From Microcella alkaliphila (GTDB lineage: Bacteria > Actinomycetota > Actinomycetes > Actinomycetales > Microbacteriaceae), in NCBI RefSeq assembly GCF_002355395.1, contig NZ_AP017315.1, positions 434,001 through 498,000 of the forward strand: a stretch of 64,000 nucleotides of DNA. The letters are read 5' to 3'. Below the pieces are notes generated by a model. It saw only the letters and a program-made list of their open reading frames with translations, was not told the origin of the DNA and ran no database searches. Shown piece by piece: positions 34,133-42,100 of the stretch. Both the position numbers and the translations under genes were made by a program. Position 1 is the stretch's first letter, and each line of letters starts with the position of its first letter.

Positions 34133-34864
34133 ATGTGCGGTCGGTACGCGAATACGAAGAGCGGTGAGGAACTCGGCCGTTACTTCGAGGCGGACGAAGT
34201 CGATGACGTCGCGATGCCCGCGAGCTGGAACATCGCCCCCACCCAGCAGGTGCCGATCGTCGTTGACCGGCTGTCGAAGACCGACCCCGACGAGGTGCCG
34301 CCCAGTCGGCTCGTGACGAGCGCGCGGTGGTCACTCGTGCCCCGCTGGGCGACGGAGCTGACGAGCAAGTACCCGACCTTCAACGCCCGCAGCGAGACGG
34401 TGAGCGAGAAGCGCACATTTTCCGGGGCGCTGGTGCGCTCGCGGGCCTTGTTGCCGGCTGACGGCTACTACGAGTGGCACACCGTGACGGGAGCCGACGG
34501 CAAGCCGGTGAAGACGCCGCACTACATTCACGACCCGGTGGAGGGCGAGCTGTCGTTCGCGGGGTTGTACTCGTGGTGGCGGCCGCCGGTGGCCGACGGG
34601 CAGGAGCCGGTGCCGTGGATGCTGACGGCCACGATCTTGACGCGCGCCGCGTCGGGACCGGCGGCGAGCATCCACGATCGGGCGCCGGTGATGCTGCCTC
34701 GCGAGCTGGTCGACGAGTGGCTCGACCCGACGGTCGAGGGCGACCAGGCGCTGGTGGATGCGATGGTCGCCGAGAGCGAGGCCGTGCTCGAGCGGCTCGA
34801 GCTGCACCCGGTCGCGCCGCTGCGCGGCGACGGCCCGCACCTGATCGAGCCGCTCGCGCGCTGA
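34133..34864 (+). CDS. SRAP (HMCES/YedK) DNA-protein crosslink protein
   Basis: Attaches through Cys2 to abasic sites in single-stranded DNA and shields them. The 243 residues carry the catalytic Cys directly after Met (MCGRYA). FNARSET, DGYYEW and the His of IHDRAPVML are the conserved active-site elements. Length and order fit the family. The start is fixed by the need for Cys2. It is often annotated as SOS response-associated peptidase. A pair of nucleic-acid palindrome repeats begins right after its stop. Confidence 0.95.
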   Translation: MCGRYANTKSGEELGRYFEADEVDDVAMPASWNIAPTQQVPIVVDRLSKTDPDEVPPSRLVTSARWSLVPRWATELTSKYPTFNARSETVSEKRTFSGALVRSRALLPADGYYEWHTVTGADGKPVKTPHYIHDPVEGELSFAGLYSWWRPPVADGQEPVPWMLTATILTRAASGPAASIHDRAPVMLPRELVDEWLDPTVEGDQALVDAMVAESEAVLERLELHPVAPLRGDGPHLIEPLAR

Positions 34865-34866
34865 CA

Positions 34867-34935
34867 CACGCCGAACGTTGCCGCGCACGCCCACGCGCAA
34901 CGTTGCGCGTGCGCGGCGGCACACGTGGTGCCGTG
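34867..34935. repeat. Palindromic repeat family B, copy 1
   Basis: It begins CACGCCGAACGTTGC and contains the perfect 20-base palindrome CACGCGCAACGTTGCGCGTG (34892-34911), nested in a longer stem formed by GCCGCGCACGC and GCGTGCGCGGC. It starts three bases after the SRAP stop. A diverged second copy lies at 35192-35233. Confidence 0.7.
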
Positions 34936-35068
34936 AGCGCCGGCTTCCGCACGGCGAGCCTCGAACGTCGAGCCTCGTCCCCGCGAGCCGTCATGCTCGA
35001 ACTCAACTGTCGCCTTACGCCCGCCCCCATACCCGCACGAGCACCCGACCCCGACCCCGCACCCCGCC

Positions 35069-35108
35069 CGACTGCTCTGCTGTAGGAACTCCTACAGCAG
35101 AGCAGTCG
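35069..35108. repeat. Palindromic repeat family A, single copy
   Basis: Two 19-base arms (35069-35087 and 35090-35108) are perfectly complementary around an AC centre; the core is TGTAGGAACTCCTACA. The same core followed by N3-GAGYAGYCG occurs three more times at 45105-45230. It lies in a convergent gap, between the plus-strand SRAP gene and the minus-strand nuclease gene. Confidence 0.9.
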
Positions 35109-35191
35109 CTGTGACCCCGGCGCACCTTTCCGGGTCGACCAGATCGTGGAGCACAACGTCACCGTCCCGACGCTGAAACCCCGATCGAATG

Positions 35192-35233
35192 CACGCCGAA
35201 GGTTGCGTCGCACGCGCTACGTTGCATGTGCGC
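35192..35233. repeat. Palindromic repeat family B, copy 2 (diverged)
   Basis: It begins CACGCCGAAGGTTGC, then CGCACGC, CTACGTTGC and TGTGCGCC. These match copy 1 in order, with a shortened centre that destroys the perfect palindrome. The rest of 34865-35310 holds nothing else I can name. Confidence 0.5.
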
Positions 35234-35310
35234 CACACTCTTTGCCGTGCCTTTGGCCCCGTCGACACGACCGCGGTGGGGAGTTCGCGGCTCACACCAC
35301 CTACTCCGGC

Positions 35311-35557
35311 TCACACGGCGCCTGCGGCGCGATCTGCAGCGAAGACGCCGCGCACAAGAAAGGTGACCGTGGCCACGTAGCCGACGATCGGCGCGGTGCC
35401 CGGCGATCCATGCGTCGGCGGATGCAAGCGTCGCCTTCGTGCGAATGCCGATTCTCTGGTTGTGACGCAGAGCGTCCCTGCTCGCGACAAAAGCCATCGC
35501 CGCCGCTGCCGCACTGATAACGAGCAACCCGAGGGTCGGTCCGAGAAGGGGATGCAT
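35311..35557 (-). pseudogene. SdpI-family membrane protein, frameshifted
   Basis: From ATG 35557 the frame reads a membrane segment (LLGPTLGLLVISAAAAAMAFVAS), then RIGIRTKATLASADAWIAGHRA, the signature of SdpI-family integral membrane proteins. The expected continuation, APIVGYVATVTFLVRGVF, is found only in another frame from about 35400 downward and ends at 35311. One frameshift near 35387-35400 thus breaks the gene. SdpI members give immunity to secreted peptide toxins in Bacillus. Either a true pseudogene or a sequencing error. Confidence 0.72.
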
Positions 35558-35611
35558 GTCACACGTCGGTAGTCGACCCCACCTCAACGATGCGTCACGC
35601 CCAGCCCATCC

Positions 35612-36127
35612 CTACAGGCAGGCACCCCACAGCCCGAGCCCGCCCGCCTGGGCGGCCGCCTCGGCGACGAGGATCTCGTCGCGGTAGCGGAAATTCGGCG
35701 CGTAGTGCAGCTCGCGCGCATAGCCCTCCTCGACGAGGGCGAGGTTGATGAACGTGCCGTCAGCGGCGAACAGATACATCAGCTCGCGCTCGAACCGATC
35801 CTGCGGGTCGATGTCGTACTCGAAGCCGATGCGGGTGCCCACCGGCGCCAGCCGGGCGAGAGCGTTTGTCGCCTCGTCGGCAAAACACTCGGGAGCCGGC
35901 CGCAGTTCGGGGGTGTCGATCCCGATGAGGCGCACGCGCAACTCCTCGCCGTCGACCACCAGCCGCAACGTGTCGCCGTCGGTGATCGACGCCACCACTC
36001 CGGTCGGGCGGCCGTCGATTCCGTTCGACCGCTGGTCGAACTCGGTGAGGAGGGCGCAGCCGCCGAGGCCGACCGTGAGAGCTGCGGCGAGCATCCCGAG
36101 AAGGGGGCGCAGGTGGGCACGCGGCAT
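35612..36127 (-). CDS. Secreted thermonuclease-family lipoprotein
   Basis: Staphylococcal-nuclease-fold protein of 171 residues. The signal peptide carries a lipobox-like GLGGC (Cys24). The nuclease core has the Ca-binding DGDTLRL, the strand RLIGIDTPEL with the catalytic Arg, and the later DPQDRFERELMYLF with a second Arg region. It is predicted to degrade nucleic acids at the cell surface. ATG 36127 lies six bases behind TAATCT, a leaderless arrangement. The C-terminus GLGLWGACL is typical of the family. Monocistronic. Confidence 0.9.
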   Translation of the reverse strand: MPRAHLRPLLGMLAAALTVGLGGCALLTEFDQRSNGIDGRPTGVVASITDGDTLRLVVDGEELRVRLIGIDTPELRPAPECFADEATNALARLAPVGTRIGFEYDIDPQDRFERELMYLFAADGTFINLALVEEGYARELHYAPNFRYRDEILVAEAAAQAGGLGLWGACL

Positions 36128-36400
36128 CCCGTGAGATTACCGGGCCGCTCGCCTCACGCCCGGGTATGCGGGTTACTCTGACCTCAATCGGCACCGTTCG
36201 CCGACCGCCCCGCACCCCAGGAGCCCGCATCGCCGTCGGGCCAGAGCGCGGTGCAGGCTGCGGCATCCCGCGTGTCGTCCTCGTCCTCGCCTGGCGCCCA
36301 GCGATCGGCCGCACCGCGCGCCCCCGAAGTCGACCCCGGTGCGCGAGCTCGACGGTGATTGACACGACTGCCGCCGCTGTCGATACCCAGGGCAGCGTGG

Positions 36401-36421
36401 CACAATACCTCCCGTGGGTAT
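36401..36421 (+). promoter_or_regulatory. CsoR-like operator over the start of the DUF6153/DUF305 operon
   Basis: ATACCTCCCGTGGGTAT (36405-36421) is an imperfect dyad with ATACC and GGGTAT ends. It is close to the ATACCC...GGGGTAT operators of copper-sensing CsoR repressors. It overlaps CACAAT (36401-36406), a -10 seven bases ahead of GTG 36414, and the start itself. Bases 36128-36400 upstream show no gene. A second half-site ATACCC lies at 36383-36388. Confidence 0.55.
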
Positions 36422-36818
36422 GTCGATCCTGACGCGCATCGCGCGACTGGCCGCCGCGATGGCGCTCGCCGTCGCTGGCGTCGCGATGGTGTCGCACCAC
36501 ATCGGAAGCGACAGCCACGTCGTGACCGTCCACGAGCATCCCGCCGCGGCGACCAGCGAGGCCCCCGTCGGCGAGCCCCATCATCACGGCCTCGAATCTG
36601 AGCACGAGCACGAGCACGAGCACGGGCACGATCACAGCCTGCTGCTCATGGGATGCGCGGCGCTCGTCGTCGCGCTGCTCGCGTCGCTGCGCTACGCCCC
36701 TCCCGCACCCGGGCTCGTCGGGTTACATCCCGTGGACGCTCCGCGCACCGTGACACCGCACTCCAGCGCCGAGCCCGCACCGCCTCCTCTCGATCAACTC
36801 TGCGTGCTGCGGAGGTGA
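36414..36818 (+). CDS. His-rich membrane protein, DUF6153-like
   Basis: The 134 residues comprise a short N-terminal membrane segment (RLAAAMALAVAGVAMV) and a His/Glu/Asp cluster (PHHHGLESEHEHEHEHGHDH) near residues 57-75. A second membrane segment follows (LLLMGCAALVVALLASL), then a Pro-rich tail ending in CVLRR. The His cluster would bind copper or another soft metal outside the membrane. The arrangement matches DUF6153 proteins found next to DUF305 genes. The start is GTG 36414 or ATG 36420; both lie inside the operator. First gene of the operon. Confidence 0.8.
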   Translation: MGMSILTRIARLAAAMALAVAGVAMVSHHIGSDSHVVTVHEHPAAATSEAPVGEPHHHGLESEHEHEHEHGHDHSLLLMGCAALVVALLASLRYAPPAPGLVGLHPVDAPRTVTPHSSAEPAPPPLDQLCVLRR

Positions 36819-36885
36819 CGGTGGCTCTCGAGCACGCGCTCGAGCCACCGACCTGTCACCTCCCCTCCCACGAAAGGTTGTTCCC

Positions 36886-37491
36886 ATGCGTATTTCGCGC
36901 ACGTCTGCGGCGTTCGCTCTTGCCGCCGCGCTGACCCTCACTCCCGTGCTCGCGGCGTGCACTCCCGCCGCAAGCCCCGGGGGTTCCGCGACCCCCACCC
37001 CCTCCGTCGACGACGGTGCCCCCTCGCCCGCCCCGGCCGACGTCATGTTCGTGCAGATGATGATTCCGCACCACGAGCAGGCGATCGAGATGTCCGAGAT
37101 CCTGCTCGCGAAGGACGGTATGCCTGCCGAGCTGCGCGAGCTTGCCGAGCAGATCGCCGCCGAGCAGGGCCCCGAGATCGAACGGATGCGCTCGTGGTTG
37201 CGCGATTGGGGCATGCCCGAGATGGGTGACATGGCCGGCGGCCACGGCGGCCACGGCGGCATGGACGGCATGCTGTCGGAGGCCGAACTCGACGAGCTGC
37301 GTGACGCCGAGGGCGATGAGGCCGTTGTACTGTTCCTGCGGCAGATGATCGCCCACCACGAGGGTGCGATCGACATGGCGCGTGACGTGATCGACAACGG
37401 CCGCCACCCGGATGTGCGCGCCCTCGTCGACGACATCATCGCCTCGCAGCAGGCCGAGATCGAGCTCATGACCGAATGGCTGGACCGGTGA
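36886..37491 (+). CDS. DUF305 (CopM-like) lipoprotein
   Basis: Exported protein of 201 residues with lipobox VLAAC (Cys25). Two DUF305 halves carry the metal-binding pattern MMIPHHEQAIEMSEILL (about 63-79) and QMIAHHEGAIDMARDVI (about 152-168). A Met/His/Gly-rich link (MGDMAGGHGGHGGMDGM) joins them. Such His-His and Met motifs bind copper or silver in family members. GAAAGG lies ahead of ATG 36886. It overlaps the next lipoprotein gene by GTGA. It fits a copper-handling operon with the flanking genes. Confidence 0.93.
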   Translation: MRISRTSAAFALAAALTLTPVLAACTPAASPGGSATPTPSVDDGAPSPAPADVMFVQMMIPHHEQAIEMSEILLAKDGMPAELRELAEQIAAEQGPEIERMRSWLRDWGMPEMGDMAGGHGGHGGMDGMLSEAELDELRDAEGDEAVVLFLRQMIAHHEGAIDMARDVIDNGRHPDVRALVDDIIASQQAEIELMTEWLDR

Positions 37492-38384
37492 CCGCGCGCC
37501 GTGCCTCAGCTCTCGCCGCTCTCGGAGCGGTCGCCGCGACCGCGCTCGTGCTCACGGCGTGTGCGCCGCCCGACGGACTCAGCCCCGACGGCTTCGCGCC
37601 GGCGCCGGAGGCGGCGGCCGTCGATCCCGGGGTGACGCACGTCCACGCCCTCGACGTCGACGAGCGTGCCGGTGTCGCCCGCATTGCGACGCACTACGGC
37701 ATCTACGCAGCCGAGCTTGTTGACGACGGGTCGGCGCAGGCGGCGCGCGTCGGCGAGTGGCAGGGTGACGCGATGGGCATGGCCCGCGTGAGCGACAGCA
37801 TCCTGTTTTCCGGCCACCCGGCCGAGGGTGAGCCGGGCCCCGCGAACCTGGGCGTTGTGGCGTTCGCCGACGACGGCACCACCTCGGTGATCGCGCTCGA
37901 CGGCGAGGTCGACTTCCACGCCATGGCGGCGCACGGTAGCCGCGTGGCCGGCTGGGATTCGGCGACCGGCGGCGTCTTCCTGAGCGATGACGGCGGCGCG
38001 ACGTGGAGCACGGGCGCTGTCACTCCGATTCGCAGTCTGGCCTGGGCGCCGGACGGCGTGACGCTACTCGGCACCACCGCCGACGGACTCGTCGCCTCCA
38101 CCGACGGCGGCGCCACGTTTGAGCAGGTTGACGGGGCTCCGCTGCTCGTGCTGCTCGCCAACAACGAGGCGGATGCGGCGCTCCCGCGCGTCGTCGGCAT
38201 CGACACGGAGGGCGCCATTCACGTGTCGGCAGACGGCCGCGAGTGGTCGGCGGTGGGAGAGTCACCGATCCTGCCGGAAGCGATCGCCGTCACCGCGAGC
38301 GGCCGCATCGCGATCGCCGACACGAGCCTGGCCCTCGTCTCCGACGCAGACGGTCGCAACTGGCAGAGCCTGTTCCGCTACTAG
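37488..38384 (+). CDS. Beta-propeller-like lipoprotein (F510_1955 type)
   Basis: Secreted lipoprotein of 298 residues with LTAC lipobox at about residue 25. It contains repeating beta-hairpin units typical of BNR/Ycf48-like propellers: VFLSDDGGATWSTG, LVASTDGGATFEQV, IHVSADGREWSAVG, LVSDADGRNWQSL. The name F510_1955 glycosylhydrolase used for such proteins is not backed by visible catalytic residues. It follows the DUF305 gene with a GTGA overlap, as in other actinobacteria, so a periplasm-side role in metal handling is inferred. ATG 37476 is an alternative start. Confidence 0.8.
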   Translation: MTARRASALAALGAVAATALVLTACAPPDGLSPDGFAPAPEAAAVDPGVTHVHALDVDERAGVARIATHYGIYAAELVDDGSAQAARVGEWQGDAMGMARVSDSILFSGHPAEGEPGPANLGVVAFADDGTTSVIALDGEVDFHAMAAHGSRVAGWDSATGGVFLSDDGGATWSTGAVTPIRSLAWAPDGVTLLGTTADGLVASTDGGATFEQVDGAPLLVLLANNEADAALPRVVGIDTEGAIHVSADGREWSAVGESPILPEAIAVTASGRIAIADTSLALVSDADGRNWQSLFRY

Positions 38385-38396
38385 CGGCGGGGTCGC

Positions 38397-39173
38397 CTAC
38401 CGCTGGCAGCTCGGGCAGTACCAGGTGATGCGCTCGCTGAGCGCGTCCTCGCCGAGCAGCCCGCGCCGGATCGGCGTGCCGCAGCGCCGGCACGGCTTGC
38501 GGTCGCGGTGGGCGACCCACAGGCGCTTGTCGCGTCGGGTGTCGCCGGTGGTCGTGCGTTCGTTGCGGTCGCGGTTGGCGCGAATGAGCCGCACGGCGAG
38601 GTCGAGCGCGGCGGCCGCGTCGGTTTCCCCGACCGGGGTCTCGGGCAGCACGCCCCGCAGAAACAGCGTCTCGTTGCGGTAGTCGTTGCCGAGCCCGGCG
38701 ATCACCCGCTGGTCGAGCAGGGCAAGCCCGATCGGCCGCTCGGGGTCGGCGGTCAGCCGGGCGAGCGCCTCGTCGCGGTCGAACTCGTCGCGCAGCGGGT
38801 CGGGCCCGAGGTGGTCGATGAGCGTGCCCTCCTCGGCGCGCGGCACGAGGTCGAGCTGGCCGAGCGCGAAGCCGACGGCCTGCACGTCGCCGGCCTCGAG
38901 CACGATGCGGGCTTCGAAGGCGGGGCGTCGCCACCGATCGCCGCGCCGGTATACGTGCCAGACGCCCTCCATCTTCACATGCGAATGGATGCTCGTGGTC
39001 GCCGTCCGTGTGACCAGGTGCTTTCCGAACGCTTCCGTGCCCTCGACGGTTTCGCCGCTCAGGTCGACGGTGGCGTGCTGCGGCGCGCGCACGTCGCAGC
39101 GCGTGAGCAGCTTGCCGGTGAGTGCCGCGTCGAGCCGCCGGGCAGCGCGGTGGACGGTGTCTCCCTCGGGCAC
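38397..39173 (-). CDS. Fpg/Nei-family DNA glycosylase
   Basis: Base-excision enzyme of 258 residues, probably endonuclease VIII (Nei2)-like. After Met removal the catalytic Pro2 and Glu3 lead (PEGDTVHRAARRL). The helix-two-turns-helix region holds GLGNDYRNE, and a C-terminal zinc finger is present (CRRCG...CPSCQR). GTG 39173 follows a GAGGGTG in the end of lhr, four bases away, so esterase, lhr and this gene form one operon. The exact oxidised-base specificity is not determined. Confidence 0.93.
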   Translation of the reverse strand: MPEGDTVHRAARRLDAALTGKLLTRCDVRAPQHATVDLSGETVEGTEAFGKHLVTRTATTSIHSHVKMEGVWHVYRRGDRWRRPAFEARIVLEAGDVQAVGFALGQLDLVPRAEEGTLIDHLGPDPLRDEFDRDEALARLTADPERPIGLALLDQRVIAGLGNDYRNETLFLRGVLPETPVGETDAAAALDLAVRLIRANRDRNERTTTGDTRRDKRLWVAHRDRKPCRRCGTPIRRGLLGEDALSERITWYCPSCQR

Positions 39174-39177
39174 GGCG

Positions 39178-42100
39178 TCACACCCTCAATCGGAGGCCCT
39201 GCGGGGTTGCGACGAATCCCGCGGCGGTGAGCGCGTCGGCGAGGGGCGTGCCGAACACGCTGTGCTGGTTGACCCGTTCGACTCGCAGGCTGCGCAGCCG
39301 CGCCCGCACGGTCGTCGCCAGGTCCGTCGCGGCGGCGGCGAGTTCAGCCTCGTCGTCGGTGAAGGTCAGGGCGCTCTTGCCGCCGCGTTCGAGGTAGACG
39401 GCGAGGTGCCCGTCAACGAGGGCGACGAGCGAGCCGGCCTTGCGCCCCGGGCGGTGCTTCGTCGACTCGCCGCGTGCTTCGGCGGCCGCGTCGACGCGCG
39501 CGTCGGGCCAGGGCAGGGCCGCGCCGTAGGGGTTGGCGGGGTCGGTCGCGGCGAGCACGACCGCCTGCAGGGCGGGGGCGGCGTCGGGGTCGCGGGTGAA
39601 CGTGCGCAGCCGGTCGACCGTTGCCGGCGTGCCGAACTGGGCGGCGCCGAGGTGTTCGACGAAGTAGCCGCGGCGCACGCGCCCCGCCTCTTCGAGCCGG
39701 GCGAGCACCGTGTAGAGCAGGGCGAAACCGCCGGCGACGTCTTCGGCCTGAGCCGCACCGCGGGTGACGACGCCGTGCCGCTCGAGCAGGCTCTCGGCGA
39801 GGTGCGCGGTGCGCCGCGTGACGTCGTCGTCGCGCTCGGGCAGCAGCGCCCAGCGCCCGGCCGCGGTGGGTGGGCCGGTGCGGGCCGACAGAGCCGAGCC
39901 GCCGACGGCCGCCGATCCGCGCATCCCGGAGCCCGATGGCCGCGCGTACCCGCCCATCGTGCGCGAGCGCGCCCGCGGTGCCCGCCGCTTTCCCGCCGTG
40001 CGGCTCGTTGTCGACCCGAGCAGCGCGCGCACCGGGGCGATCGTGTCGTTGGTGAGGTGCCCCGACCAGACGAGGCTCCACAGGTCAGTGACGAGCCCCG
40101 CGTCGTCGGCGTCGTGCAGTGCGCCGGCCAATTGCCGGAAGAAGTATCCGCCGCCGCCCTCGAGCAGCGAGACGATGCGCTGCTGCCGCTCACTCACCTC
40201 GTCGGCGCCCGGCGGCCGCAGGCTCAACGGTGCGAGCTCGGCCAGGTGCAGGCTGAGCCAGCCGTCATTGCCCGGCAGTGCGCCCTCGCCCGCCCACACG
40301 ACCTCGCCCGACGCGGTGAGCTCGTCGAGCCAGGCCGGCGAGTAGTCGCGCACGCGAGCGGGCAGAACGAGCGACTCCCAGGCGCTTGCCGGCAGCGCGA
40401 CGCCCTGCAGCTGCTCGATGGTCTGCAGCACCCCGTCGATGCCGCGCAGGCTGCCGCCGACGTGCTGCCACGCGGGCAGGAACCGCCCGAGAGACCCGGC
40501 GCTCACCGGCTCGATCTCTTTGCGCAGGGCCGCGAGGCTGCGGGTGCGCAGCCGGCGAAGCACCTCGGCGTCGATCCACTCGGAACCCGCGGCGTCGGGA
40601 CGGAACTCGCCCTCGATGACGCGACGATCCGCGCCCAGGCGACGCAGCGCATCCCGCACCACCGCTGTTCCCATGCCGTAGCGCTCGGCGACGTCCGCGA
40701 GCGCGAACGGCCCGTGCGTGCGGGCGTAGCGGGCAACGAGGTCGCCGACCGGGTCGGGCACCTGTTCGAGGAACGCGGTCGGCACCCCGATGGGCACGGG
40801 GGTGCCGAGAGCGTCGCGCAGGCGGGCCGCGTCTTCGACGGCGGCGAATCGGGGATGCGCGGCGATCGTCACCGCGACCGCCCGGTTCGCGCGGGTCAGC
40901 TCGGCAAGCGCCGCGTCGACATCGAGCCCGTTCACCGATCGCAGCCGCACCTCGTCGTCCGACAGCGGACCGAGCAGGCGCAGCAGGTCGGCGACGCCCT
41001 CCGTATCGCGGGCCCGCCGCTCGGGGGCGAGCCGCTGCAGTTCAGCCTCGACATCGGCGATGACGCGGGCGTCGAGCACCTCGCGCAGCTCGGCGCGGCC
41101 GAGCAGTTCGGCGAGCAGCGTCGAGTCGATGCTGAGCGCGGCCGCCCGGCGCTCCGCGAGCGGACTGTCTCCCTCGTACAGGTACGCGGCGACGTAGCCG
41201 AACAGCAGCGAGCGGGCGAACGGCGACGGCGACGGCGTTTCGACCTCGACGACCCGCACCGAGCGCTGCGCGATTTGCGTTGCGAGCGCGGTGAGCGCAT
41301 CCAGGTCGTAGACGTCGCTCAGCACCTCGCGCAGCGTCTCGAGCGTGATGGGGAAGTCGGGGAACTCCTGCGCAACCTCCAGCAGCTGCCCGGCCCGCTG
41401 GCGTTGTTGCCACAGCGGGCTGCGGCGGCCGGGGTCGCGCCGCGGCAGCAGCAGCGCGCGCGCCGCGCACTCGCGGAAGCGGCTCGCGAACAGTGCCGAG
41501 CCGCCCGCCTCGGCGGTCACGAGCTGCGTCAGCTCGTCGGCGTCGAAGAGGAGGAGGTCGGCGCCGGGCGGTTCGGCGTCGGTGTCGGGCAGCCGCACGA
41601 CGATGCCATCGTCGGCCGCGATCGCGGCCCCGTCAACGCCGTGCCGCTCGCGGATGCGCGCCGACACCGCGAGCGCCCACGGCGCGTGCACGCCGAGCCC
41701 GTACGGCGAGTGCATGACGAGCCGCCAGTCGCCCAGCTCGTCGCGGAAGCGCTCGACGACGAGGGTCGTGTCGCTCGGCAGGTGCCCCGTGGCGGCGATC
41801 TGCTCGACGAGGAGGGCCTCGAGGTTCGTAATCGCGCGCTCGTCGAGGCCCGCGGCGGCGAGGCGGATGCGGCGCTCACCGCTGTCTGCGGCCCCCAGTT
41901 CGCGCGTCGTCGCCCCGAGCGCCCGCCCGAGCTCGGCGGGGCGACCGAGGCCGTCGCCCTTCCAGAACGGAACCTTGCCCGGCTGGCCGAAGGCGGGGGT
42001 GACGATGACGCGGTCGCGGGTGATCTCGTCGATGCGCCAGCTGGTCGCGCCGAGCGCGATGACGTCGCCGACGCGCGACTCGTAGACCATCTCCTCGTCG

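Noticed and set aside
36166..36432. Open frames between the nuclease and the copper-type operon
   Set aside because: Arg/Pro/Ala-rich translations on both strands without start signals; the stretch is better read as promoter DNA.
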